Positions 53,579 to 61,633 of a stretch of DNA of 64,000 nt are shown here, one piece after another. The position numbers were made by a program, and so were the translations under genes. The notes below the pieces were generated by a model, which did not search any database, was not told where the DNA came from, and saw nothing but the letters and a program-made list of their open reading frames with translations. The DNA is taken from the NCBI GenBank assembly GCA_942491665.1, contig CALOBR010000021.1:248001-312000 (forward strand), in the 5' to 3' direction. Source of the DNA: CAVQGZ01 sp942491665. Lineage in GTDB: Bacteria > Actinomycetota > Actinomycetes > Jiangellales > Jiangellaceae. The first letter of the stretch is position 1, and each line of letters begins with the position of its first letter.

Positions 53579-54561
53579 GCACCGTGGCATCCTCCGATCC
53601 CCGTCCCGAGCCGAAGCCGGCCGCCTCCGCCGAGGACGTCGCGGCCGCCTGGAACGACACCAAGCTGGCCCAGGTGCTCTACCACGACTGGGAGGCCGCC
53701 TCGTACGACGAGAAGTGGTCGATCTCCTACGACGAGCGCTGCCAGACCTACGCCGCCGACCGCTTCGTCGCGGTGGCCGGCACGCAGGGCTGGCCGTACG
53801 GCGCCACGCTGGAGGTCGGGGCCGGAACCGGCTTCTTCACCCTCAACCTCGCCCTGGCCGGAGTGCTCAAGGGACCGCTGCACGTCACCGACCTGTCCCC
53901 GGGCATGGTCGAGGCCGCCGAGCGCAACGCCGTCGAGGCCGGCCTCGCCGTCACCGGTGCGGTGGCCGACGCCGAGGCGCTGCCCTACCCGGACGACTCG
54001 TTCGACCTGGTGATCGGGCACGCCGTCATCCACCACATCCCCGACGTCGAGCAGGCGTTCCGCGAGATGCTGCGCGTGCTGCGCCCGGGTGGGCGCTTCG
54101 TCATCTGCGGGGAGCCGACCACGATCGGCGACCGGGTCGCGCGCACGCTCGGCCGGGTGACCTGGGCGACGAGCACCCGGCTCACCGCCCTGCCCGGCCT
54201 GCGTGGCCGGTGGGCCCGTCCTGCCGACGACCTGCACGCCTCGTCGCACGCCGCGGCGCTGGAGTGGGTGGTCGACCTGCACACCTTCGACCCCGACGAC
54301 CTGACGCGAACCGCCCTGCGGGCCGGGGCCATCGACGTCACGACGGTCACCGAAGAGCTGACGGCCTCGTGGTTCGGCTGGCCGGCGCGCACGCTGGAGT
54401 ACGCGATCCGCCCCGATCGGCTGGGCGTGCGGTGGGCGCAGTTCTCCTACACGTCGTGGCAGCGCCTGTCGGCCCTCGACCGGCTGCTCACCAAGGTCGT
54501 GCCGGACAAGCTCTTCTACAACGTGTCGGTGACGGGGGTCAAGCCACCCCAGGCCGGCTGA
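53575..54561 (+). CDS. SAM-dependent class I methyltransferase (Rv3038c-like)
   Basis: A 328-residue methyltransferase. The SAM-binding motif is LEVGAGTGFFTLNLA, with VTDLSPGMVEAAERNA (motif II), GAVADAEALPYPDDSFDLVIGHAVIHH and LRVLRPGGRFVICGEP downstream. The C-terminal 130 residues are extra and may bind the acceptor. By length and position after an echA17-like gene it resembles M. tuberculosis Rv3038c. Substrate unknown; a methylated glucan or lipid is a context-based guess. Overlaps the hydratase by 4 bases and, tail to tail, the next gene by 23. Confidence 0.8.
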   Translation: MSTVASSDPRPEPKPAASAEDVAAAWNDTKLAQVLYHDWEAASYDEKWSISYDERCQTYAADRFVAVAGTQGWPYGATLEVGAGTGFFTLNLALAGVLKGPLHVTDLSPGMVEAAERNAVEAGLAVTGAVADAEALPYPDDSFDLVIGHAVIHHIPDVEQAFREMLRVLRPGGRFVICGEPTTIGDRVARTLGRVTWATSTRLTALPGLRGRWARPADDLHASSHAAALEWVVDLHTFDPDDLTRTALRAGAIDVTTVTEELTASWFGWPARTLEYAIRPDRLGVRWAQFSYTSWQRLSALDRLLTKVVPDKLFYNVSVTGVKPPQAG

Positions 54562-55189
54562 CGGCCACGCGGGGCACCTGCGTCACGGGCCGTCCGAGCA
54601 GGCCCACGTGGTGTGGGGCCAGCGTCAGGCGCACCACCGCCTCGCCGAACGGGGTGCGCTGAAGCAACGGGGTGCCCAGCCTCGCCAGGGCCTGCTGCGT
54701 CCACCCCCCGACGGTGGGGGCGATGGTGACCACCTCGTCGAAGCCGGCGAGGCGTGCGCCGGCGACGAGCTGGCGCACCACGGCGGTTCCGACGCCTCGG
54801 CCCTGCCAGCCGTCCTCGACCACGACCGCGAGCTCGGCGACGTGCGGGTCTTCGTCGGCGGCGGCCAGGTTGCCCAGGCCCACCACCGACCCGGTCGGCG
54901 AGCAGACGACGAGGGCGATGTCGGTCTCCAAGAGCCGTCTGGCCAGCCGCCGTGACGGTGGGCGCGTACCGGTGAGGTAGCGGCCGAGAAGCGTCCGCCG
55001 GCTGCAGCGGGCGTGCATGGCCATGAGGTCGGTCAGGTCGGACTCGAGGGCGCCGCGCATGACGAGCGAGCGTCCGTCGGTCGTGGGGAGAGCGGTAGGG
55101 GCATTAGCCGCCGCGAAGGCGGGAGCGGTGTACGTCAAAGTTGTTCTCACCGCCCGGACGGTCGCAAGCCGATGTTTCGCGATGGTCAC
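54539..55189 (-). CDS. GNAT-family N-acetyltransferase
   Basis: A protein of up to 216 residues. The GNAT core shows VMRGALESDLTDLMAMHARC (strand 1 and helix 1), HVAELAVVVEDGWQGRGVGTAVVRQLVAGAR with the acetyl-CoA-binding R/Q-G-x-G loop, and a degenerate C-terminal half. The first 40 residues (from the GTG at 55189) are probably disordered, so the true start is uncertain; internal ATG at 55060 would cut into strand 1. Substrate unknown. It runs convergent to the methyltransferase (23-base overlap) and divergent from the OctT-like gene. Confidence 0.7.
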   Translation of the reverse strand: MTIAKHRLATVRAVRTTLTYTAPAFAAANAPTALPTTDGRSLVMRGALESDLTDLMAMHARCSRRTLLGRYLTGTRPPSRRLARRLLETDIALVVCSPTGSVVGLGNLAAADEDPHVAELAVVVEDGWQGRGVGTAVVRQLVAGARLAGFDEVVTIAPTVGGWTQQALARLGTPLLQRTPFGEAVVRLTLAPHHVGLLGRPVTQVPRVAVSRPGVA

Positions 55190-55214
55190 GCCCGGGTGAC
55201 CGCAGGTGAACGTC

Positions 55215-55220
55215 TAGGGT
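55215..55220 (+). promoter_or_regulatory. Candidate -10 box for the OctT-like gene
   Basis: TAGGGT (TAnnnT) ends 7 bases before the GTG at 55228. No ribosome site, so a leaderless message is predicted. Confidence 0.35.
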
Positions 55221-55227
55221 CGATCGG

Positions 55228-55965
55228 GTGCGCCGCCGTGACCGCTACGGGTCCTACCGCTCGGTACGCGTCGTCACCTGGGAGTCGCTGCGGTGGGTCG
55301 TCCGCCATCGCGCCTGGACGCTGTGGTACCTGGTGCGCTACTGGCGGTTCTTCGTCCTCAAGGTGCGCCACGCCCGCCATGGCAACGTCATCACCCAAGG
55401 CTTCGTCTTCGTCGGCCGCGACGTGCGGATCGAGGTGCGACCTGGCCATGCGCGCCTGGTGCTCGGCAACTGGGTGCACCTCGGCGACGCCACCCGGCTG
55501 CTCGTGCACGAGGGCACCATGAAGGTGGGGGAGAAGTCGGTGTTCGGCCACGACAACACCGTCATCTGCTACCTCGACATCGACCTCGGGCCGAAGACGC
55601 TGGTGGCCGACTGGGTCTACATCTGCGACTTCGACCATCGCACCGAAGACATCACCGTGCCGATCAAGGACCAGGGGATCGTCAAGTCCCCGGTTCGCGT
55701 CGCCGGTGACTGCTGGATGGGTTCGAAGGTCAGCGTGCTGCGCGGCAGCGACGTCGGGGTCGGCACGGTGCTGGCCGCGCATGCCGTCGTGCGTGGTCGG
55801 GTGCCCGACTACAGCATCGTCGGCGGCGTGCCGGCCCGGGTGCTCAAGGACCGCCGCCAGGTGTACGAGGCGGACGCGGCCCGCCGCGCCGCGCTGGACG
55901 ACATCGCGCGCAAGACCGCCGAGGCGGCGCGTCAGTCGACGTCGTCGCGGAGGACGCCGGCGTAG
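55228..55965 (+). CDS. OctT-like hexapeptide acyltransferase
   Basis: A 245-residue left-handed beta-helix acyltransferase. The N-terminal RHRAWTLWYLVRYWRFF is an amphipathic, probably membrane-contacting segment. The hexapeptide region includes VGEKSVFGHDNTVICYLDIDLG, the active-site-like VADWVYICDFDHRTEDIT (His), then DQGIVKSPVRVAGDCWMG and SIVGGVPARVLKDRR. It closely recalls Rv3034c of M. tuberculosis, the octanoyltransferase that acylates diglucosylglycerate, the primer of methylglucose lipopolysaccharide. The neighbouring GT4, GH57 and methyltransferase genes support that assignment. It overlaps the GT4 gene tail to tail by 34 bases. Confidence 0.8.
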   Translation: MRRRDRYGSYRSVRVVTWESLRWVVRHRAWTLWYLVRYWRFFVLKVRHARHGNVITQGFVFVGRDVRIEVRPGHARLVLGNWVHLGDATRLLVHEGTMKVGEKSVFGHDNTVICYLDIDLGPKTLVADWVYICDFDHRTEDITVPIKDQGIVKSPVRVAGDCWMGSKVSVLRGSDVGVGTVLAAHAVVRGRVPDYSIVGGVPARVLKDRRQVYEADAARRAALDDIARKTAEAARQSTSSRRTPA

Positions 55966-57137
55966 ACGTCGGCCGTCGATGCCGCGACCGCCGCCCACCC
56001 GAACTGGGCGTCGACCTGCGCGGACGCCGCGTCGCGCAGGGCGCGTCGTGTCTGTGGGTCGTCCAGCAGGCGGCGCATCGCGCCGGCCAGGGCGACCGGG
56101 TCGGCTGCGGGTACTGCCAGCCCCGTGACGCCGTCGACCACGACGTCGCGCAGGCCGCCGGTGGTGGTGGCGACGACAGCGGTGCCGGCTGCCATGGCCT
56201 CCAGCGCGACCAGCCCGAACGGCTCGTAGCGTGACGGGACGAGCGCGAGGTCGGCCGCCCCGACCAGGTCGGCGACCGCCCGGTCGGTGAGTCGTCCGGT
56301 CATGTGGACGCGTTCGGAGAGGCCGAGCCGCGCAGCCTGGGCGCGAAGGTCGTCGGCACGGGCGCCGTCCCCCACGAGCACGAGGTGGGGCGCGGGGTGC
56401 TCGGCCGTGAGCAGCGCGAGGGCGTCGAGGGCGTCCTGCGCACCCTTCTCGTGCTCCAGCCGGCCGACCAGCACGACCATCGGCGTATGCGCCAGGCCGA
56501 GGGCGGCCCGCGCGTCCCGGCGACGTTGAACGGTGGACGACCAGGCACCCGGGTCGACGCCGTTCGGCACGACGACGACGCGGCTCGGCTCGGCGTCCAG
56601 CGCCGTGACGACCTCGTCACGCATCGCCGATGAGCAGACGATCGTGCGCGCCGCCCGGTCGACCAGGGCGCGCTCGGTGCCGTGGCGCCACCGGGAGAAC
56701 GGGGTGTCGACGTGGCCGCCGTACAGCCCGGACTCCGTGGCGTGCACCGTCGCGACGAGCGGGACGCCGGCCCGGTCGGCGACGGCGGCGGCGGCCTGCG
56801 CGACGACCCAGTCATGGCCGTGCACCAGGTCGGGGGTGAAGCCGTCCAGGTGCTCGGCAGCCGCGCCGGCCAGGGCCGGCTGCAGCAGGCGGACGAAGTC
56901 GGCGGTGTCGCGGTAGACGTCGGGGGCGTCGGGGGGAAGCACGGCGCGCACGACGCGCGGCGTCGTGGAGCTGCCCGGCTGCGTCGCCGGGGTGCCGGCG
57001 GGGGCCTGGGTCAGCACGACCACCTCGTGCCCGGCGGCGACCAGGGCCGCGCTGAGCGCGTGCACGTGCCGCCCGAGCCCCCCGTACATCACCGGTGGGT
57101 ACTCCCACGAGACCATGAGGACTCGACGGGCGGGCAC
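55932..57137 (-). CDS. GT4 alpha-1,4-glucosyltransferase (Rv3032-like)
   Basis: A 401-residue GT-B glycosyltransferase. The N-terminal MVSWEYPPVMYGGLGRHVHAL is the glycogen-synthase-like acceptor loop. Donor-site residues are Arg226 and Lys231 (VGRLEHEKGAQD), and the EX7E motif is Glu305/Glu313 in YEPFGLVALEAMAAG. In M. tuberculosis Rv3032 elongates the alpha-1,4-glucan of methylglucose lipopolysaccharide and contributes to glycogen. Third gene, after methyltransferase and GH57, with a 44-base gap. A role as ADP-glucose-dependent glycogen synthase cannot be excluded. Confidence 0.87.
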   Translation of the reverse strand: MPARRVLMVSWEYPPVMYGGLGRHVHALSAALVAAGHEVVVLTQAPAGTPATQPGSSTTPRVVRAVLPPDAPDVYRDTADFVRLLQPALAGAAAEHLDGFTPDLVHGHDWVVAQAAAAVADRAGVPLVATVHATESGLYGGHVDTPFSRWRHGTERALVDRAARTIVCSSAMRDEVVTALDAEPSRVVVVPNGVDPGAWSSTVQRRRDARAALGLAHTPMVVLVGRLEHEKGAQDALDALALLTAEHPAPHLVLVGDGARADDLRAQAARLGLSERVHMTGRLTDRAVADLVGAADLALVPSRYEPFGLVALEAMAAGTAVVATTTGGLRDVVVDGVTGLAVPAADPVALAGAMRRLLDDPQTRRALRDAASAQVDAQFGWAAVAASTADVYAGVLRDDVD

Positions 57138-57181
57138 GACGGCACACCCTAAGTGGTCGTGCCGGCGTGCCCTACCCGGCG

Positions 57182-58666
57182 TCAGCCGAGCAGGCGCGCG
57201 TCGACGTCGCCGAAGGGCAGCCGGGTCACCTCGCGCGCACTGCCCGGCCGGGCCTGCAGGGCGGAGCGCACGTCGTCGAGGTGCCCGTTCAGCCGCGCCC
57301 GCGCGTAGTCGGCCGAGGAGTCGTGGCTGACCATGAACGGCCAGTCGCTGGCGCAGGCGAGCAGCACATGTTCGGCGAGCGCGTCCAGCCCGGCGTCACG
57401 GCCGAGGGCACCGCCCGGGCGGGCGCTCGACGCGCTGAGCAGGGCGTCCTGGGCCCAGAGCTGGCCGTCGAGCATGCCCTGCACGTCCGGGCCGTCCCAG
57501 ACGGCCAGGTCTTTGCCCAGCCCCCACGAGCTGCGCTCGGGGTACACGGCGGCGCTCGGGGCCATCGACGCGACCGCCTTGTCGAGGGTGGTGACGGTGA
57601 TGCCGGCCTCGGGCAGGCGCTGGAGCAATGCGGCGAGCCAGTCCACGCCCTCGTGCCACCAGTGGCCGAACAGCTCGGTGTCGTAGGCGGCCACGACCAG
57701 TCCCGGCTCGCCGTCCTGGTCGCGGATGTCGGTGAGGCGGCGGTGCAGCACGCCGACGAAGTCGTCGACGTCGGCGGCGAGAGCGGCCTGGGCACGGTCG
57801 GGGTCGTAGGGCGCCTTCTCGTGCGCAGGAAGGGCGGGGTTCGTGACCCGCGACAGCTTGAAGCCCGACTCGTGGTGGTAGCTGTGGAAGTCGCGGTAGT
57901 GACGGCCGCCGGGGTAGCCGCGACGCGGCGACCACACCCGGTAGGTGACGTCGAGGTCGCGGCCCACGACCGCGACGTCGCTGTCGCCGAGGCGCCAGGG
58001 TCGGCTCGTGGACGCGCCGACGTGGCGCAGCGAGGGGCCGTCGAGCATGACCCGGCGCACGCCGTGACGGTCGAGCACCTTCTCCAGACCCGGCTGGTAG
58101 GCGCACTCGGGCAGCCAGATGCCCGGCGGGCGCCGCCCGAGTCGCCGTTGGTGGTCGTCCAGCCCGCTTGCCAGCGCCAAGTCGGCGATCGGCTCGCGCA
58201 CCAACGGCAGCACCGGGTGGGTGGCCGGACCGCCGAGCAGCTCGACCACGCCGGTGTCGACCAGTGAACGCCAGACGGGCGACCCGCCTGCGCTCCAGCC
58301 GGACTCGAAACGCGTCATGGCGCGTCGGGCCTGGCGAGCCTCGTGCGTGCCCAGCCGGCGCAGGGTGGCATCGCGCTGCCCGGCGAGGTCGTCGGCGCGC
58401 AGCATCCAGTCGGCCAACCATCGGTGGTGCTCGCGCAGGCAGTACGGGTCGTCGAGCTGGGCGGCCAGCACCGGGGTGATCCCGATGGTGAGCAGGTCGC
58501 GGTGCCCCTGCTCGCCGAGTCGGGTCAGCATGGCGAGCAGCGGACCGTACGACTGGGCCCATGCCTGGTGCAGCCACTCCTCACCGACCGGCCAGCGCCC
58601 GTGGTGGGCCAGCCAGGGCAGGTGCGTGTGCAGCACCAGCGCGAAGGTGCCGACCGGCCGGCTCAC
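57182..58666 (-). CDS. GH57 1,4-alpha-glucan branching enzyme (Rv3031-like)
   Basis: A 494-residue GH57 protein. It starts VGTFALVLHTHLPWLAHHG, the conserved first strand of GH57. The nucleophile is Glu187 in GIWLPECAYQPG and the acid Asp329 in VVAAYDTELFGHWWHEG, both present as in characterised GH57 branching enzymes. The C-terminal helical domain contains AEHVLLACASDWPFMVSHD. In M. tuberculosis, Rv3031 is assigned to methylglucose lipopolysaccharide synthesis. GTG at 58666 overlaps the methyltransferase stop by 4 bases. It is the second branching enzyme encoded in this window, besides glgB. Confidence 0.9.
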   Translation of the reverse strand: MSRPVGTFALVLHTHLPWLAHHGRWPVGEEWLHQAWAQSYGPLLAMLTRLGEQGHRDLLTIGITPVLAAQLDDPYCLREHHRWLADWMLRADDLAGQRDATLRRLGTHEARQARRAMTRFESGWSAGGSPVWRSLVDTGVVELLGGPATHPVLPLVREPIADLALASGLDDHQRRLGRRPPGIWLPECAYQPGLEKVLDRHGVRRVMLDGPSLRHVGASTSRPWRLGDSDVAVVGRDLDVTYRVWSPRRGYPGGRHYRDFHSYHHESGFKLSRVTNPALPAHEKAPYDPDRAQAALAADVDDFVGVLHRRLTDIRDQDGEPGLVVAAYDTELFGHWWHEGVDWLAALLQRLPEAGITVTTLDKAVASMAPSAAVYPERSSWGLGKDLAVWDGPDVQGMLDGQLWAQDALLSASSARPGGALGRDAGLDALAEHVLLACASDWPFMVSHDSSADYARARLNGHLDDVRSALQARPGSAREVTRLPFGDVDARLLG

Positions 58667-59400
58667 CGGGCCCGTCCGATGCCCAGCAGGTCGCGGCTGT
58701 CGTCGGTCTCCCCGCGGATCACGAAGTCGTCCGTGCGGATGTCGCGTACGGCAGCGGCGAGATCGCGTGCCCACTCCTGCGGCGGGGCGGCGATCTGGGC
58801 GTCGACGATGCTGCCGTGCTCCGCCTCCCACGCTCGCAACGGAGCAGCGTGGTGGACTCCGCTCACCGTCACGTCGTCGAAAGCCGCGCCGAGCAGGCTG
58901 CCCAGCTCGTCGGTGTCGAGCTCACGGTGGTGAAAGACGTTGCCGGGAGGGAAGGTGAGCCGGTTCGGCGTGCTCAGCACGACCAGCCCACCGGGACGAA
59001 GCACACGCGCGCACTCGGCGACGAAGCGGTCCTGGTCCCACAGGTGCTCGACCGTCTGCAGGCTCACCACGACATCGGTCGTGCCGGTGCCGAGGGGCAG
59101 CGCGACGAGGTTGGCGCGCACTGCCGGCAGGCCCGGATACGCCGTCGCGAGGTGCTGGGCCGTCCAGGTGTCGTAGTCGAGGGCGAGCACGCGTGCGCCG
59201 GCCTGGGCCAGAAGGGCAGCGCCGAAGCCCTCGCCGCAGCCGGCGTCGAGGACGTCCGGCGAGCGTCCGAGCCGTGCCGCCTCGTCGCCCACCAGACCGA
59301 CGACGTGCTGGTAGACGACCTCGTGACGGCGAAACCAGTAGTTCTCGTGCCAGATGCCACCAACGGTGCGCTCTCCCGTGATCGGCAGCGAGTCGGGCAC
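58663..59400 (-). CDS. SAM-dependent methyltransferase (Rv3030-like)
   Basis: A 245-residue class I methyltransferase. The start LPITGERTVGGIWHENYWF is followed by the SAM motif VLDAGCGEGFGAALLAQAGA, then LDYDTWTAQ, VVSLQTVEHLWDQD and LRPGGLVVLSTPNRLTFPPG. In M. tuberculosis the gene upstream of the GH57-GT4 pair (Rv3030) is the proposed glucan methyltransferase of methylglucose lipopolysaccharide. The GTG at 59400 is preferred because AGGGTGG lies upstream; GTG at 59409 is an alternative. First gene of a three-gene minus-strand unit, directly downstream of the sensor kinase gene. Confidence 0.83.
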   Translation of the reverse strand: MPDSLPITGERTVGGIWHENYWFRRHEVVYQHVVGLVGDEAARLGRSPDVLDAGCGEGFGAALLAQAGARVLALDYDTWTAQHLATAYPGLPAVRANLVALPLGTGTTDVVVSLQTVEHLWDQDRFVAECARVLRPGGLVVLSTPNRLTFPPGNVFHHRELDTDELGSLLGAAFDDVTVSGVHHAAPLRAWEAEHGSIVDAQIAAPPQEWARDLAAAVRDIRTDDFVIRGETDDSRDLLGIGRAR

Positions 59401-59410
59401 GCCCGCCACC

Positions 59411-60805
59411 CTACGAGACGGCCTGGCTGCGGCGGTCGAACGTGTCGGGGTGGTCTCGGTGCGAAGGCAGATGCACGACGACGCGGGTGCCGCCGTCAGG
59501 ACTGCTCGTCACCGCGACGTCGCCGTGGTGGGCATCGACCAGCCTGCGCACCACCGCGAGGCCGATGCCGCTCCCCGGCGTTCCAGCGGCGTTCGACCCG
59601 CGGTAGCGGCGCTCGAAAACCTGCGCCCGCTCGGGCTCGGGGATTCCCGGTCCGGAGTCGTCGCACATCAGGAAGACCTCGTCTGTGTCCGTACCGGTAC
59701 GCAGGGTGCACCGGTCCCCCGCTCGGCAGTGGCGGACGCAGTTGTCCAGCAGGTTCGCCGCCACTTGCCCCAGACGGTCCGGGTCACCGAGCGTCGGTGC
59801 GTCGTCGGCGACGACCTGGAGCCGGATTCCGGCAGCCTCGAACGCTGCGCGACGCGCCTCCGCGGCCTGTGTCGCGACCGTTGCGAGGTTGATCGGGGCC
59901 GAGCGCAGGAGCTGCGGCAGCTCTGCCTCGGCCAGGTTCCCCAGGTCGTCGACGACTCGCGCCAGCCGCAGCGTCTCGTCGTGCAGGGTCGCCAGGGCCT
60001 CAGGGTCCGCGGGCATGTACCCGTCCCTCATCTCCTCCAGCTGCCCCTGGACTACGGCGAGCGGGTTGCGCAGCTCGTGGGCGACGTCGGCGACCATGCG
60101 CTGCTGAGACTCCTCGCTGCGATCCACTGCTTCCGCCATGGTGTCCAGGGCACTGGCCAGGCGACGAACCTCGGACACGCGAGAGTGCAGATCGGTCCGG
60201 ACATGCCGATCACCGTCGGCGTACCGCTCGGCGGTGTCGGTCAGGTCCGAGAGCGGGCTAGACAGCCGTCGTGCCAGGAACCAGCCGACTACGGTTGCGG
60301 CGAGCAGGGCGATCCCGCCGGCCAGCAGGGTCCATCCCCACAAGAAGTCGTGCGCGCGGTGTGCCGCCGCTTGCTCGGAGATGAACAGGAGCCGGCCGGT
60401 GCCGACGGTCTCGCCCCCGCTGGTGATGGGGAGGGTGATGATGTCGCTGGCGCGATCCTCTGGTCCTTCCCCGCGCCCTCGGTCGACCCCAGGTGGCGGT
60501 CCGGTGACGGTGGTGCCGTCAGCGGCCATGATGGTAAGGAGTGCCCCGACACCGTCCGCGGTGCTCAGGGAGTGCGTGAGATCGGCGCCGGCCCATCCGC
60601 CGGCATCGCCGTACGCCACGCCGGCCAGCGCCGCGGACTCGGCGGCGACGGCCTCGCGCTCGGGACGGTCGAGCTCGTCCAGGGTGGTGCCGACACCCAG
60701 CTGCTCGACGGCCAGCAGGACGCCGACGGCGACGAGGCTCAGTACGGCGAACGCAGCGATCAGCTGGACACGCAGCGGCACGCCTCGCCTAGGTGTGGCG
60801 GTCAT
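59411..60805 (-). CDS. Two-component sensor histidine kinase
   Basis: A 464-residue membrane kinase. Helix 1 is at about residues 12-32, an extracellular sensor follows (about 33-155), and helix 2 at about 158-180. A HAMP domain (LARRLSSPLSDLTDTAERYA), a HisKA domain with phospho-acceptor His in MVADVAHELRNPLAVVQGQ, and an HATPase_c domain (ANLLDNCVRH, DDSGPGIP, GSGIGLAVVRRL) complete it. It overlaps the response regulator gene by 17 bases. The divergent secreted proteins are possible targets of this system. Confidence 0.92.
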   Translation of the reverse strand: MTATPRRGVPLRVQLIAAFAVLSLVAVGVLLAVEQLGVGTTLDELDRPEREAVAAESAALAGVAYGDAGGWAGADLTHSLSTADGVGALLTIMAADGTTVTGPPPGVDRGRGEGPEDRASDIITLPITSGGETVGTGRLLFISEQAAAHRAHDFLWGWTLLAGGIALLAATVVGWFLARRLSSPLSDLTDTAERYADGDRHVRTDLHSRVSEVRRLASALDTMAEAVDRSEESQQRMVADVAHELRNPLAVVQGQLEEMRDGYMPADPEALATLHDETLRLARVVDDLGNLAEAELPQLLRSAPINLATVATQAAEARRAAFEAAGIRLQVVADDAPTLGDPDRLGQVAANLLDNCVRHCRAGDRCTLRTGTDTDEVFLMCDDSGPGIPEPERAQVFERRYRGSNAAGTPGSGIGLAVVRRLVDAHHGDVAVTSSPDGGTRVVVHLPSHRDHPDTFDRRSQAVS

Positions 60806-61493
60806 GTCCCAGCCCCATCCGGTAGCCCACGCCGGCCACGGTCTGCACGATCGTCGCCGAATCAGCATGCTCGCCGAGCTTGTGCCGCAAGTTCTTCACG
60901 TGGCTGTCGATCGTCCGCTCGTACCCGGAGAACTCGTAGCCTCGCAGCCGGTTGGCAAGCTCGTACCGGGTGAAGACCCGCCCGGGGCTGGCTGCCATGG
61001 TCATCAGGAGGCTCCACTCCGTCGGGGTGAGGAGAACGGGATGCCCGTCGATGCTCGCCTCGTGGCGATCCTGGTTGATCACCAGCCGCCCTTCGCCCAG
61101 GCTGACACGTGAGCGGTGGGTGGACGAGCCCATGTCCGATCGGTGCAGCACCGCCTTGACACGCAGCACCAGCTCCCGAGGGCTGAACGGTTTCGCGACG
61201 TAGTCGGCCGCACCGAGCTCGAGGCCGCGGATCCGGTCGCTCACCTGCCCCCGAGCTGTGAGCACCACGACCGGGACGTCGTCCTTCGCCGCCGCGGTCA
61301 ACACCTCTTCGCCGTCAACGTCGGGCAGTCCCAGGTCGAGGACCACGACGTCGATGGGCTGCTCGGCCAGGCAGCTCAACGCCTCCGCGCCGGAGTCGGT
61401 CGCCACGACGCTGAAACCCTCGCGCTCCAAGTAGCGACGAACGAGCTCGCGGACGCCTCGTTCGTCCTCCACCACCAACGCGTTACCGATCAT
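60789..61493 (-). CDS. OmpR/PhoB-family response regulator
   Basis: A 234-residue regulator. The receiver domain has VVEDE, phospho-acceptor Asp53 in VVLDLGLPDVDG and Lys in DYVAKPF. A winged-helix DNA-binding domain follows (LTPTEWSLLMTMAASPGRVF then ERTIDSHVKNLRHKLG). ATG at 61493 with AGAGGGTG upstream. It is the first gene of the pair with the kinase and reads divergently from a secreted protein gene. The region between them has 11-base-spaced direct repeats, the layout bound by this family. Confidence 0.93.
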   Translation of the reverse strand: MIGNALVVEDERGVRELVRRYLEREGFSVVATDSGAEALSCLAEQPIDVVVLDLGLPDVDGEEVLTAAAKDDVPVVVLTARGQVSDRIRGLELGAADYVAKPFSPRELVLRVKAVLHRSDMGSSTHRSRVSLGEGRLVINQDRHEASIDGHPVLLTPTEWSLLMTMAASPGRVFTRYELANRLRGYEFSGYERTIDSHVKNLRHKLGEHADSATIVQTVAGVGYRMGLGHDRHT

Positions 61494-61534
61494 CACCCTC
61501 TGGATACGGCCGAGCGACGCCGGTCGGTAGGGAC

Positions 61535-61554
61535 TTTCTCCACCATTTCTCCAC
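61535..61554. promoter_or_regulatory. 11-base-period direct repeats, candidate response-regulator box
   Basis: TTTCTCCAC occurs at 61535-61543 and 61546-61554, exactly 11 bases apart, followed by a partial third copy TTTCC at 61556. Tandem repeats of about one helical turn are typical OmpR/PhoB-family sites. They lie in the 140-base region between the regulator gene and the divergent secreted protein gene. Confidence 0.5.
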
Positions 61555-61633
61555 ATTTCCTTCGACGGACCTCCACAACCCGGACGGACTCTGGGGGTAA
61601 CCGAACGGGGAGACGGAGAAGGGGTGAGTCGTC

